Of a stretch of 64,000 nucleotides of DNA, positions 24,950 to 34,029 are shown in pieces. The stretch lies in the NCBI RefSeq assembly GCF_020520285.1, contig NZ_CP084742.1, positions 1,984,001 to 2,048,000 of the forward strand. Reading direction: 5' to 3'. Below the pieces are notes generated by a model. It was not told where the DNA came from. It saw only the letters and a program-made list of their open reading frames with translations, and searched no databases. Within the stretch, counting starts at the first letter, position 1. Every line of letters begins with the position of its first letter. The stretch comes from Pseudomonas sp. L5B5 (GTDB lineage: Bacteria > Pseudomonadota > Gammaproteobacteria > Pseudomonadales > Pseudomonadaceae). Both the position numbers and the translations under genes were made by a program.

Positions 24950-26194
24950 TCAGGAGTAGCGCAGCGCCTGTGCCGGCTCGACCTTGGAGGCGCGCCAGGC
25001 CGGATACACGGTGGCGAGGAAGCTGAGGATGAAACCCGCGCTGCAGATCAGCACCACGTCGCCACCCTGTAACTCCGATGGCAGGTTGCTGACGAAGTAC
25101 ACGTCCGAGCTGAAGATCTGCTGGCCACTGATGCGTTCCAGCCAGCCCACCAGTTCACTCACGTTCAGCGCTGCCAGCACGCCCAGCACACCGCCGATCA
25201 GGGTACCGACGATCCCGATCACCGTGCCCTGGACCATGAAGATCGCCATGATCTGCCGTGGCGTGGCGCCAATGGTGCGCAGGATCGCGATATCCGCGCC
25301 CTTGTCGTTCACCACCATGATCAGGGTGGCAATGATGTTGAACGCCGCAACCGCAACGATCATCAGCAGGAGCAGACCGATCATGGTCTTTTCCATCTTC
25401 ATCGCGCTGAACAGGCTGCCCTGGGTGTGAGTCCAGTCATCGGCCCTGAAGCCTGCTCCCAAGCCCTTGGCAATGTCCGCCGCCACCTGTGGCGCGGCGT
25501 ACAGATCCTTCATCGCCAGGCGCACGCTCTGCACCTGGTTGGGCTGCCAATGTTGCATCTCGGCAGCATCGGCCACGTGGATCAGGCCCATGGAGCCATC
25601 CAGCTCAGCCCCCACCTTGAACACCCCCACCACATTCAGGCGCTGCATGCGCGGTGTAATGCCGCCAGGTGCCGTGCTGACTTCCGGTACGATCAGCGTC
25701 AGCTTGTCACCGACATTCAGGCGAAAGCGCCGGGCCGTGATCTCGCCGATCACCACACCGAACTCACCTGGCTTGAGGTCTTGCAGGCTGCCCTGGACGA
25801 TGTGCTGGGCGACGATCGAGACCTTGCCCTCTTGGGCAGGGTCGATACCGCTGATCTGGATCGGCTGCATCGCGCCCTTGTAGGACAGCATGCCCTCCAT
25901 CTCGGTGAACGGCACCGCCGCGGTGACTTGCGGGTTCTTCAGCGCCGCAGCGGCCACCGGCTGCCAATCGTCGATGGGCTTGACCCCGACGATCGTGGCA
26001 TGCGGCACCATGCCGAGAATCCGCGAGCTCATTTCCCGCTGGAAGCCGTTCATTACCGAAAGCACCACGATCATTGCCAGCACGCCCAGGGCAAGGCCGA
26101 TCATCGAGGTCATGGAAATGAACGAGACAAAACGATTGCGCCGCTTGGCGCGGGTGTAGCGCGTGCCGATAAAGATCGATAAGGGTCGGAACAT
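24950..26194 (-). CDS. lolE: Lipoprotein-releasing ABC transporter permease (LolE position)
   Basis: This inner-membrane subunit of the Lol transporter extracts outer-membrane lipoproteins and hands them to LolA. The 414-residue protein has one N-terminal membrane helix (I-G-L-A-L-G-V-L-A-M-I-V-V-L-S), a large periplasmic domain of about 210 residues and three C-terminal helices of the FtsX/MacB type, ending in P-A-W-R-A-S-x-x-x-P-A-x-A-L-R-Y. ATG 26194 is preferred to TTG 26200. It is the third gene of lolCDE. It is about half identical to the first gene, so the C/E assignment rests on position, as in E. coli. Confidence 0.9.
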   Translation of the reverse strand: MFRPLSIFIGTRYTRAKRRNRFVSFISMTSMIGLALGVLAMIVVLSVMNGFQREMSSRILGMVPHATIVGVKPIDDWQPVAAAALKNPQVTAAVPFTEMEGMLSYKGAMQPIQISGIDPAQEGKVSIVAQHIVQGSLQDLKPGEFGVVIGEITARRFRLNVGDKLTLIVPEVSTAPGGITPRMQRLNVVGVFKVGAELDGSMGLIHVADAAEMQHWQPNQVQSVRLAMKDLYAAPQVAADIAKGLGAGFRADDWTHTQGSLFSAMKMEKTMIGLLLLMIVAVAAFNIIATLIMVVNDKGADIAILRTIGATPRQIMAIFMVQGTVIGIVGTLIGGVLGVLAALNVSELVGWLERISGQQIFSSDVYFVSNLPSELQGGDVVLICSAGFILSFLATVYPAWRASKVEPAQALRYS

Positions 26195-26265
26195 GGGCAA
26201 GGCACCCTGGAAAGATTAATGACCCGGCGTCGATGGCCAAGCCACCGACGCCGCGTGCGGTCGCA

Positions 26266-26964
26266 TCAGATCGCGACCAGGTGACCTTCTTGCAGGTGCA
26301 ATACGCGATCCATCTGCCGGGCCAGGTTCATGTCATGAGTCACCACCAGGAAGGCCGTGCGCATCGAGGTGCTGAGCTCCAGCATCAAGTCCTGGATACC
26401 CTGGGCGGTGTGCGAGTCGAGGTTGCCGGTCGGTTCGTCGAGCATCACCAGCCCCGGCTTGTTCACCAGGGCCCGGGCAATGGCCACCCGCTGGCGCTCG
26501 CCACCGGACAACTCGGCCGGCTTGTGTTCCAGGCGATGGCCAAGGCCGACCCGCTCCAGCAGGGCCGTGGCCCGTTGGCGGGCTTCCGGGATCGGCGTAC
26601 GACCGATCAGCAACGGCATGCAGACGTTTTCCAGCGCGGTGAATTCCGCCAGCAGGTGGTGGAACTGGTAGACGAATCCCAGGGCGCGGTTGCGCAACTG
26701 GCCACGGGCCTTCTCGCCCAGCGCCGAGAGTTCCTCGCCGGCCAGCCAGACACTGCCCCTGGAAGGGGTGTCCAAGCCGCCCAGAAGGTTGAGCAAGGTA
26801 CTTTTGCCCGAGCCGGAAGTGCCAACGATGGCTACCCGCTCTCCCGGGTGCAGTTCCAGTTGCAGGCCGGACAGGACCACCACCGACTCCGGGCCTTCCT
26901 CGTAGGACTTGCCCAGGTCACGGCAGCTCAGGATTGCTTTTTCACTCATGCCCAACTCACTCAT
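26266..26964 (-). CDS. lolD: Lipoprotein-releasing ABC transporter ATPase LolD
   Basis: The 232-residue ATPase drives LolCDE. Walker A is G-T-S-G-S-G-K-S-T, the Q-loop lies in Y-Q-F-H-H-L-L (the LolD-type variant), the signature is L-S-G-G-E and Walker B is [12 protein letters not shown]. The start ATG 26964 overlaps the lolC stop by 8 bases and has GGAGG 9 bases upstream; a later ATG at 26949 is possible. It lies between the two permease genes, with 71 bases before lolE. Confidence 0.95.
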   Translation of the reverse strand: MSELGMSEKAILSCRDLGKSYEEGPESVVVLSGLQLELHPGERVAIVGTSGSGKSTLLNLLGGLDTPSRGSVWLAGEELSALGEKARGQLRNRALGFVYQFHHLLAEFTALENVCMPLLIGRTPIPEARQRATALLERVGLGHRLEHKPAELSGGERQRVAIARALVNKPGLVMLDEPTGNLDSHTAQGIQDLMLELSTSMRTAFLVVTHDMNLARQMDRVLHLQEGHLVAI

Positions 26965-28207
26965 AACGTAGCGCCTCCGCTGGCTGGGTGCGCGCCGCAC
27001 GCCAGGCAGGATACAGGGTGGCGAGGAAACTCAGAACCAACGCCGCGCCGCAGACCATCAACACGTCCTCGGCCATCAGCTGGGACGGCAGGTAGTCGAT
27101 GAAGTACACGTCGGCATTGAGGAACTTGTGCCCGATCAGCTTTTCGAGGCCGGCGATCGCAGCGCTCACGTTGAGTGCCGCGAGCATGCCCAGCACGGCG
27201 CCGATCAAGGTGCCGACCACGCCGATCACCGTGCCCTGGACCATGAAGACCGCCATGATGGTCGCAGGGGTGGCGCCCAGGGTACGCAGGATGGCGATGT
27301 CGCCCTTCTTGTCGTTCACCACCATTACCAGGGTGGAGATGATATTGAAGGCGGCGACCGCGACGATCAGCAACAGCAGCAGGCCGATCATGGCTTTTTC
27401 CATGCGGATGGCCTGGTACAGGTTGCCGTGGGTACGAGTCCAGTCACGGGCATAGAAGTGGTTCTCGCCCAGCTGCTGGGCGATTTGCCAGGCCGTGCGC
27501 GGCGCCTGGAACAGGTCGTCGAACTTCAGCCGCAGGCCCTGGACCTGATCCGGCTTCCAGCGGTGCAGGCGCCCCAGGTCCTGGAGGTTGGTCAGGCCCA
27601 GGTAACCATCGATCTCACCCGCACCGACGTGGAAGATCCCTACCACGGTGAAGCGTTTCATGCGCGGGAACATGCCTGCCGGGGTCACCGAGACCTCCGG
27701 GGCGACGAAGGTGAGCTTGTCGCCCAGGCCGACACCAAGCTTGTTGGCGGCCTTGTCACCGATGACGATGCCGAAGCTGCCAGGCGCCAAGGCATCCAAC
27801 TGCCCCTGCTGCATGAATTGGTCGATGATCGAAACCTGGCGCTCCTGGGCCGGATCAATGGCGTTGAGCAACACCTTCTGCACCTGGCCGCTGTTGGTCA
27901 GCAGGCCCTGCATCTGGGTGAAGGGGGCCACCGCCAGCACCTGGGGATTGCCCTTGACCTTGGCGGCCAGGGCCTGCCAGTCACTGATGGGCTCGCCGGA
28001 CTCGATGGTAGCGTGGGGCACCATGCCCAGCACACGGGTGCGCATCTCATGATCGAACCCGTTCATCACCGACAGCACCACGATCATCACGATCACGCCA
28101 AGGGCAAGACCGATCATCGAAGTCAGGGAAATGAATGACACGAAATGGTTGCGACGCTTTGCACGGGTGTAACGCGTGCCGATAAAAGCAAACAGAGGTC
28201 TGAACAT
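26957..28207 (-). CDS. lolC: Lipoprotein-releasing ABC transporter permease (LolC position)
   Basis: This 416-residue protein is the first gene of the lol operon, with the same architecture as the third: M-F-R-P-L start, N-terminal helix, a periplasmic domain of about 210 residues, three C-terminal helices and the [16 protein letters not shown] ending. In E. coli the two permeases differ in duties (LolC binds LolA, LolE binds lipoprotein). I cannot separate the two here except by order. The gene is transcribed away from the PilZ gene at 28302, with 94 bases between them for both promoters. Confidence 0.9.
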   Translation of the reverse strand: MFRPLFAFIGTRYTRAKRRNHFVSFISLTSMIGLALGVIVMIVVLSVMNGFDHEMRTRVLGMVPHATIESGEPISDWQALAAKVKGNPQVLAVAPFTQMQGLLTNSGQVQKVLLNAIDPAQERQVSIIDQFMQQGQLDALAPGSFGIVIGDKAANKLGVGLGDKLTFVAPEVSVTPAGMFPRMKRFTVVGIFHVGAGEIDGYLGLTNLQDLGRLHRWKPDQVQGLRLKFDDLFQAPRTAWQIAQQLGENHFYARDWTRTHGNLYQAIRMEKAMIGLLLLLIVAVAAFNIISTLVMVVNDKKGDIAILRTLGATPATIMAVFMVQGTVIGVVGTLIGAVLGMLAALNVSAAIAGLEKLIGHKFLNADVYFIDYLPSQLMAEDVLMVCGAALVLSFLATLYPAWRAARTQPAEALRYE

Positions 28208-28301
28208 GTCGGGGCTTGTTCGGAGGAAAAGAAGACGTCCTTGTGGCGAGGCCTGGTAAGCAGCTTTACACTCAGACCACTGCCTCTACCATGGGTTCGC
28301 C

Positions 28302-28889
28302 ATGTCGACATTAGATGAAGAAGATCGCCGCGAATACTACCGTATCGAGGACACGATCGCACTGGAAATTAGCCCCTTGTCCGCCCACGATGCAGCGAGC
28401 AAGGAAGTGTTGCAGGATGAGTCCGCGCTGTTCAATCTGCTCAGCGAACTGCACCTGAGCGAATTCGAATCCCAGCACCTGTTGCGTCAGGTCAGCGAGC
28501 GCGACCGCACCCTGGCCAGCTACCTCAAGGCCATGAACAAACGCATCGACCTGCTCGGCCAGGTGGTCGCCCAGACCGTGCTCGGCAAGTTCGGCGAGCC
28601 CCAGCAGGTGATCCTCTCCGAAGGCGGCATCGAGTTCGGACACCATCAGTGCTACCCCACCGGCAGCCAGCTGGCGGTGAAGCTGCTGCTGATGCCCCAG
28701 GCCCTGGGGCTCCTGTTGCGGGCCAGGGTTACCCACTGCGAACCCCAAAGCTTCGGCACCTTCGAGATCGGCACCGAGTTCGAAGCATTGACCGAGGCCC
28801 AGCGCCAGCTGCTGGCGCGCTATATCCTGCAGAAACAGGCCCAGCAACGCCGCCTGGCCCGGGAACAGGACGATCCTGCTGCAGGCTGA
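28302..28889 (+). CDS. PilZ-domain protein with helical insert
   Basis: The 195-residue protein has an N-terminal R-R-E-Y-Y-R-I-E stretch (R-x-x-x-R c-di-GMP motif), a long helical region (about 35-85), and then the PilZ barrel with L-S-E-G-G-I-E-F (an E-for-D variant of D-x-S-x-x-G). The C-terminus is helical and Gln/Arg-rich. It is conserved beside lolC and the phosphodiesterase gene in Pseudomonas (PA2989 position, from memory). The Glu at the second motif may lower c-di-GMP affinity. Function is unknown. Confidence 0.75.
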   Translation: MSTLDEEDRREYYRIEDTIALEISPLSAHDAASKEVLQDESALFNLLSELHLSEFESQHLLRQVSERDRTLASYLKAMNKRIDLLGQVVAQTVLGKFGEPQQVILSEGGIEFGHHQCYPTGSQLAVKLLLMPQALGLLLRARVTHCEPQSFGTFEIGTEFEALTEAQRQLLARYILQKQAQQRRLAREQDDPAAG

Positions 28890-28938
28890 AGATACGCCAG
28901 ACCCTTTCCAAAGGAACGACATCCGTGAAGGAGCAATT

Positions 28939-29661
28939 GTGACCCTGATCTATGGCCATCGCGGCGCCAAGGGCGAAGCGCCGGAAAATACCCTGACCAG
29001 CTTTCAGGAGTGCCTCAAGCACGGCGTGCGCCGCTGCGAGCTCGACCTGCACCTGTCCATGGACGGGGAGCTGATGGTGATCCACGATCCGACCCTCAAG
29101 CGCACCACCGATCGGCGGGGCAAGGTGGTGGAGCACGCCGCTGCCGAGCTGGTGACCTATGACGCGCGCAAGGGCGGTCCGGGCTGGGTCACCACCTGCC
29201 CCATTCCGCGCCTGGAGGAATTGTTCGAGAAGTGCGACTTCGAGCACTGGCAGCTGGAGGTCAAGAGCGCCTCGCGCACTCGCGCCGCCACCACCGTACT
29301 GGCGATTCGGGAAATGGCCCAGCGCTTCGGCCTGCTGGACAAGGTCACCGTGACCTCAAGCTCTAGGGAAGTGCTGAAGGCCGCCGTGGAACTGACCCCG
29401 GACCTGTCCCGCGGACTGGTAGCCGAATACGCCTGGCTCGACCCGTTGAAGGTCGCCCAGAGCTATGGCTGCGAGATTCTGGCGTTGAACTGGACCCTGT
29501 GCACCCCGGAGCGTCTGCAACGGGCGCAGCGTCAGGGTTTGCATGTGTCGGTATGGACAGTCAACGAGCCAGCGCTGATGCGCAGGCTCGCCGACTTCGG
29601 CGTAGATAGCCTGATTACAGACTTTCCCGGTTTGGCCAGCGCCACTCTCGAGAATTACTGA
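28939..29661 (+). CDS. Glycerophosphodiester phosphodiesterase
   Basis: The enzyme hydrolyses glycerophosphodiesters to glycerol-3-phosphate and alcohol. The 240-residue cytoplasmic protein (no signal peptide, UgpQ-like) has the GDPD motif G-H-R-G-A-K-G-E-A-P-E-N-T at the start, E-L-D-L-H-L-S-x-D for metal binding and I-H-D-P-T-L-K-R-T-T after it. The C-terminal V-W-T-V-N-E and I-T-D-F-P close the barrel. Start GTG 28939 follows AAGGAG. It lies 49 bases after the PilZ gene, probably co-transcribed. Confidence 0.9.
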   Translation: MTLIYGHRGAKGEAPENTLTSFQECLKHGVRRCELDLHLSMDGELMVIHDPTLKRTTDRRGKVVEHAAAELVTYDARKGGPGWVTTCPIPRLEELFEKCDFEHWQLEVKSASRTRAATTVLAIREMAQRFGLLDKVTVTSSSREVLKAAVELTPDLSRGLVAEYAWLDPLKVAQSYGCEILALNWTLCTPERLQRAQRQGLHVSVWTVNEPALMRRLADFGVDSLITDFPGLASATLENY

Positions 29662-29703
29662 AATCGGTCTCCCCGGCCGGCTCAGGCCACCGGCCGGAGC
29701 CGC

Positions 29704-31098
29704 TCAAAAAAGCCGGTTGAGGCCGTCGTATGCCGCCACCCGATAGGCTTCGGCCATGGTCGGGTAGTTGAAGGTGGTGTTGACGAAGTACTTCAGGGTG
29801 TTGAGCTCGCCCGGCTGGTTCATGATCGCCTGGCCGATATGCACGATCTCCGAAGCCTGGTAACCGAAGCAGTGCACGCCGAGGACTTCCAGGGTTTCCC
29901 GGTGGAACAGGATCTTCAGCATGCCTTGCGGCTCGCCGGCAATTTGCGCACGGGCCATGCCCTTGAAGAACGCCTTGCCCACTTCGTAGGGCACCTTGGC
30001 CTGGGTCAGTTCCTGCTCGTTCTTGCCGATGGAGCTGATCTCGGGAATGGTGTAGATCCCGGTCGGCACGTCGTTGACGAAGCGCCAGCTGCCGTTGTCG
30101 ACAATGCTGCCGGCAGCCGAGCGGCCCTGGTCGTGGGCGGCACTGGCCAGGCTCGGCCAGCCGATCACGTCACCGGCGCCATAGATGTTCGGCACGCAGG
30201 TCCGATAGTTCTCGTCCACCTCGATCTGGCCACGGCTGTTGACCTTGACCCCGATGTTCTCCATGCCCAGCTTGTCCGTGTTGCCGGTACGGCCGTTGCA
30301 CCAGAGCAAGGCATCGGCCTTGATCTTCTTGCCGGACTTGAGGTGCAGGATCACCCCGTTGTCGACGCCTTCGACGCGGTCATATTCCTCGTTGTGGCGC
30401 ACGGTGATGTTGTTGTTGCTGAAGTGGTAGCTCAGGGCCTGGGAAATCTCGGAATCCAGGAAGCTGAGCAACTGGCCACGGTTGTCCACCAGTTCCACCA
30501 GCACCCCGAGACCACTGAAGATCGACGCGTACTCGCAACCGATCACCCCGGCGCCATAAACGATGAGTTTGCGCGGGGTGTGGCCGAGGCTGAGGATGGT
30601 GTCGCTATCGTAGATACGCGGGTGGCTGAAGTCGATGTCCGCCGGGCGATACGGGCGCGAGCCGGTGGCGATGATGATGTGCTTGGCCACCAGTTTTTCC
30701 ACGACGCCATTGGCGCAGACCACTTCGACCGTCTGTTCGTCGGCAAAGCTGCCAGTCCCGAAGAACACGTCGACCCGGTTGCGAGCGTAGTAACCGGTGC
30801 GAGAGGCCACCTGCTTGGAAATCACCTTCTCCGCGCTCTTGAGCACGTCCGGAAAGGAGAACCAGCGCGGTTCGCCAATGGCCCGGAACATCGGGTTGGT
30901 ATTGAACTGCATGATCTGCCGGACCGAGTGACGCAGGGCCTTGGATGGGATAGTCCCCAAGTGGGTGCAGTTACCGCCGACCTGGCGACGACTGTCGACC
31001 ATTGCCACTTTGCGTCCTGCCTTCGCGGCGTTCATTGCCGCACCTTCTCCAGCGGGGCCTGAGCCCAGCACCACTACGTCGTAGTTGTAGACAGCCAT
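29704..31098 (-). CDS. sthA: Soluble pyridine nucleotide transhydrogenase
   Basis: This FAD enzyme of the disulfide reductase fold moves hydride between NADPH and NAD+. The 464 residues contain [10 protein letters not shown] for FAD and [14 protein letters not shown], where the second redox Cys is Thr. This loss is typical of SthA and separates it from lipoamide dehydrogenase. G-A-G-V-I-G-C-E lies at the NAD(P) site. ATG 31098 has AGGAG. It converges on the phosphodiesterase gene. Confidence 0.95.
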   Translation of the reverse strand: MAVYNYDVVVLGSGPAGEGAAMNAAKAGRKVAMVDSRRQVGGNCTHLGTIPSKALRHSVRQIMQFNTNPMFRAIGEPRWFSFPDVLKSAEKVISKQVASRTGYYARNRVDVFFGTGSFADEQTVEVVCANGVVEKLVAKHIIIATGSRPYRPADIDFSHPRIYDSDTILSLGHTPRKLIVYGAGVIGCEYASIFSGLGVLVELVDNRGQLLSFLDSEISQALSYHFSNNNITVRHNEEYDRVEGVDNGVILHLKSGKKIKADALLWCNGRTGNTDKLGMENIGVKVNSRGQIEVDENYRTCVPNIYGAGDVIGWPSLASAAHDQGRSAAGSIVDNGSWRFVNDVPTGIYTIPEISSIGKNEQELTQAKVPYEVGKAFFKGMARAQIAGEPQGMLKILFHRETLEVLGVHCFGYQASEIVHIGQAIMNQPGELNTLKYFVNTTFNYPTMAEAYRVAAYDGLNRLF

Positions 31099-31299
31099 GC
31101 ATACTCCTCAGAACAGGCCGAGATGCGCTTCTGGCATCTGCGGCTAAATCATGCCGCGGCCGGCGGCATGAAGGATCAATTTGGCTCGGTTACGAACCCG
31201 GGCACAGTCTATAGAAGCGTCAACGCCGCGCACATTAACCCTTGGTCGCGTCGTAGGCTACTTTTGCCTGCACTACCACGTCCACTCCCCCATGCAAGC

Positions 31300-32319
31300 T
31301 CAGTCTGGCTGCCCGTGGAACAGGTGATCGAACGCCGGATTGCTGCGCGTGACAAAACCTGTATCGGCACGCATCACAAAAAATACGGCGACATCATGCT
31401 TTTTCGCATAGTCCCAACCCGCGTCGGGACCGAGGATCAGCAAAAGCGTCGATAGACCATCGGCCATCAACGCCGATGGATGAACCACCGTCACCGAAGC
31501 GAGCGTATGGCCAATGGGCCGCCCGAGCCGGGCATCGAAAGTGTGGGAGTAACGCTGGCCATCCTGCTCGAAATAATGACGGTAGTCGCCGGAGGTGGAC
31601 ACACCGTAACCGTCCACGGCAATGACCCGCTCGGCCACTTGCCGGTCATCCCGGGGTTCTTCAAGGGCGATACGCCAGGGCGCACCATCAGGCTTGCGCC
31701 CTGCCGCCTTGAGTTCGCCGGTGGCTTCGGCGAGGTAGCTGCCAATGCCCAGCTCTGCGAGGCGGTCCGCAATGCGATCCACCGCGTAGCCCGCGGCAAT
31801 GCTATTGAAATCCACCTGTAGCGCGACGTCCTTGCACAGCTGACCACCTTCGATCCGCAAGAACCCATGCCCCACCCGCTGGCGTACCTCGGCCAGGGCG
31901 GCCACGTCCGGCACCCGCTCCTGGCGACCCTGGGGGCCGAATCCCCAGAGATCGAGCAACGGTTCTACCGTCAGATCGAAGGCACCGTCGCTGTCACGGG
32001 ACAACTGCTCGCCCACCCGCACCAGGTGCAACACTGGCTCGGGCATGGGCTGGCAACTGTGGGCAGGCAACCCATTGAACCTCTCGATATCAGAGTCACT
32101 GCGGTAGGTGGACATCTGCCGGTCCACTTCGGCCAGGATTGCCTCGACCTCAGCCTTGACCGTGGATGCCGCCGGACCACCTGCTGGCCTGACGTACTGC
32201 ACCGACCAGGTGCTGCCCATGGTCGGACCGGCGATACGTTCCACCCGCTCCCCCGCGCCACATCCGGCCAATAGCGCCATCACCCCCCATAACACCTGCA
32301 ACCACCTACTACCCGTCAA
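31300..32319 (-). CDS. apbE: ApbE-family FAD:protein FMN transferase, lipoprotein
   Basis: ApbE links FMN covalently to Thr/Ser of periplasmic flavoproteins such as NqrB/NqrC. The 339-residue protein begins with a lipoprotein signal ending L-L-A-G-C. It then has G-P-T-M-G-S-T-W-S-V, the FAD-binding D-L-W-G-F-G, D-F-N-S-I-A-A-G-Y-A-V-D and, near the end, the metal site A-L-M-A-D-G-L-S-T. The start is inferred as TTG 32319, 7 bases after GGAG, which places the signal peptide correctly; a longer frame to 32412 has no such context. In P. aeruginosa the nqr operon lies beside this gene; here the upstream neighbour is a transporter gene instead. Confidence 0.9.
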   Translation of the reverse strand: MTGSRWLQVLWGVMALLAGCGAGERVERIAGPTMGSTWSVQYVRPAGGPAASTVKAEVEAILAEVDRQMSTYRSDSDIERFNGLPAHSCQPMPEPVLHLVRVGEQLSRDSDGAFDLTVEPLLDLWGFGPQGRQERVPDVAALAEVRQRVGHGFLRIEGGQLCKDVALQVDFNSIAAGYAVDRIADRLAELGIGSYLAEATGELKAAGRKPDGAPWRIALEEPRDDRQVAERVIAVDGYGVSTSGDYRHYFEQDGQRYSHTFDARLGRPIGHTLASVTVVHPSALMADGLSTLLLILGPDAGWDYAKKHDVAVFFVMRADTGFVTRSNPAFDHLFHGQPD

Positions 32320-32599
32320 GGTCAACTCTCCAGATCCGCTGTCCCGAAGGGCCAGCCCCTCAAGCAAAGCGCCATTATGCGATAGACGGAACGGCATCTG
32401 CCCAGCGCCCATTTCTTAAGGGCCACGGTAAAGCACGGACTAGAGCCCCGAACCAGCTCCAAGAGTTTTTGTTGCCTGATGCCTTTCGCACACATATTGT
32501 TACAAAACTGTTCAGCGTGCAGCTTCGCGCCCCGCCTTTGCAGTGAGGACGAGTAACGACCAGGGATTGCTAACAAGACAGCCAAAGTGAGTGAAAAAC

Positions 32600-33901
32600 A
32601 TGTCCACGACCACGGGCAAAGGCAAGGCGATCTTTCGCGTTGTCAGCGGCAACTTTCTCGAGATGTTCGACTTCATGGTCTATGGCTTCTACGCCACGGC
32701 AATCGCCAAGACCTTCTTCCCTGCCGACAGTGCGTTCGCGTCGTTGATGCTGTCCCTGGCCACCTTCGGCGCCGGCTTCCTGATGCGCCCCCTGGGTGCA
32801 ATCTTCCTCGGTGCCTACATCGACCGCCATGGCCGTCGCCAAGGCTTGATCATCACCCTGGCGCTGATGGCCGCCGGCACGGTATTGATCGCCTGCGTGC
32901 CGGGTTACGCCACCCTCGGCGTAGCCGCGCCCCTGCTGGTCCTGCTCGGGCGCTTGCTGCAGGGCTTCTCCGCCGGCGTGGAGCTGGGTGGCGTCTCGGT
33001 CTATCTGGCCGAGATCTCGACCCCAGGGCGCAAAGGCTTCTTCGTCAGCTGGCAGTCGGCGAGCCAACAGGCCGCCGTCGTGTTCGCCGGATTGCTGGGA
33101 GTGGGCCTGAACCACTGGCTGAGTCCCGAGCAAATGGGCGACTGGGGCTGGCGCGTGCCCTTCCTGGTGGGCTGCATGATCGTGCCAGCCATCTTCATGA
33201 TCCGTCGCTCCCTGGAAGAAACCCCGGAATTCAAGGCACGCAAGCATCGCCCTACCCTGCAGGAAATCGTGCGTTCGATTGGCCAGAACTTCGGCATCGT
33301 CATCGCGGGCATGGCCCTGGTGGTGATGACGACCGTGTCCTTCTACCTGATCACCGCCTACACCCCGACGTTCGGCAAGGCCGAACTGCACCTCTCCGAT
33401 TTCGAGGCACTGCTGGTGACCGTCTGCATCGGTGTGTCGAACTTTTTCTGGCTCCCAGTCATGGGGTCGCTGTCGGACAGGATCGGCCGCAAACCGCTGT
33501 TGCTGGGCGCAACCGTCCTGGCGATTCTCACGGCCTATCCGGCGCTGTCCTGGCTGGTGGCCAATCCCAGCTTCAGCCATCTGCTGATCGTCGAACTTTG
33601 GCTGTCCTTTCTCTATGGCTCCTACAACGGCGCCATGGTGGTGGCCCTGACCGAAATCATGCCCGCCGAAGTCCGCACCACCGGCTTCTCCCTGGCCTAC
33701 AGCCTGGCCACCGCCACCTTTGGTGGTTTCACCCCGGCGGCCTGCACCTACCTGATCCATGTGCTGGGCAACAAGGCTGCACCAGGCATCTGGCTCAGCG
33801 GTGCCGCGGTGCTGGGCCTGATCGCCACCCTGGTGCTGTTCCGCGGCAATCGCCACGCCCTGAGGACTGCGCAGATGGCCGTGACTGGCGGCGCTCAGTA
33901 A
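32600..33901 (+). CDS. MFS metabolite/H+ symporter, citrate/tricarballylate type
   Basis: The 433-residue inner-membrane transporter belongs to the metabolite:H+ symporter branch. It has the opening [15 protein letters not shown], loop 2-3 G-x-x-x-D-R-x-G-R-R (D-R-H-G-R-R), a second copy S-D-R-I-G-R-K-P and 12 predicted helices. The closest relatives I recall are CitA and TcuC (citrate, tricarballylate). The start is ATG 32600; GTG 32591 is also open. It stands alone, so the substrate cannot be narrowed by context. A REP pair and a bidirectional terminator follow. Confidence 0.85.
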   Translation: MSTTTGKGKAIFRVVSGNFLEMFDFMVYGFYATAIAKTFFPADSAFASLMLSLATFGAGFLMRPLGAIFLGAYIDRHGRRQGLIITLALMAAGTVLIACVPGYATLGVAAPLLVLLGRLLQGFSAGVELGGVSVYLAEISTPGRKGFFVSWQSASQQAAVVFAGLLGVGLNHWLSPEQMGDWGWRVPFLVGCMIVPAIFMIRRSLEETPEFKARKHRPTLQEIVRSIGQNFGIVIAGMALVVMTTVSFYLITAYTPTFGKAELHLSDFEALLVTVCIGVSNFFWLPVMGSLSDRIGRKPLLLGATVLAILTAYPALSWLVANPSFSHLLIVELWLSFLYGSYNGAMVVALTEIMPAEVRTTGFSLAYSLATATFGGFTPAACTYLIHVLGNKAAPGIWLSGAAVLGLIATLVLFRGNRHALRTAQMAVTGGAQ

Positions 33902-33907
33902 ACCCTT

Positions 33908-33965
33908 CGCGGGCAAGCCTCGCTCCTACAAATTGGATTTTCCGTAGGAGCGAGGCTTGCCCGCG
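33908..33965. repeat. REP pair (REPIN-like inverted repeat)
   Basis: Two 22-base arms (33908-33929 and 33944-33965) are perfect reverse complements around a 14-base spacer. They contain the G-rich core GCGAGGCTTGCCCGCG typical of P. fluorescens REP sequences. It lies 7 bases after the transporter stop. Confidence 0.88.
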
Positions 33966-33986
33966 ATAAGGCAATCGCCACAAACA

Positions 33987-34014
33987 AAAACGCCCCGACA
34001 AGTCGGGGCGTTTT
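33987..34014. terminator. Bidirectional terminator between MFS transporter and gap
   Basis: AAAACGCCCCGAC and GTCGGGGCGTTTT form a perfect 13-bp stem with A and T runs at both ends, serving both convergent genes. Confidence 0.9.
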
Positions 34015-34029
34015 CACATCAGCAGACGC

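Noticed and set aside
29673..29697. CCGGCCGG inverted repeat between the phosphodiesterase and sthA
   Set aside because: It could be a terminator stem but has a long loop and no adjacent U tract for either strand; CCGGCCGG is also self-complementary and common at this GC.
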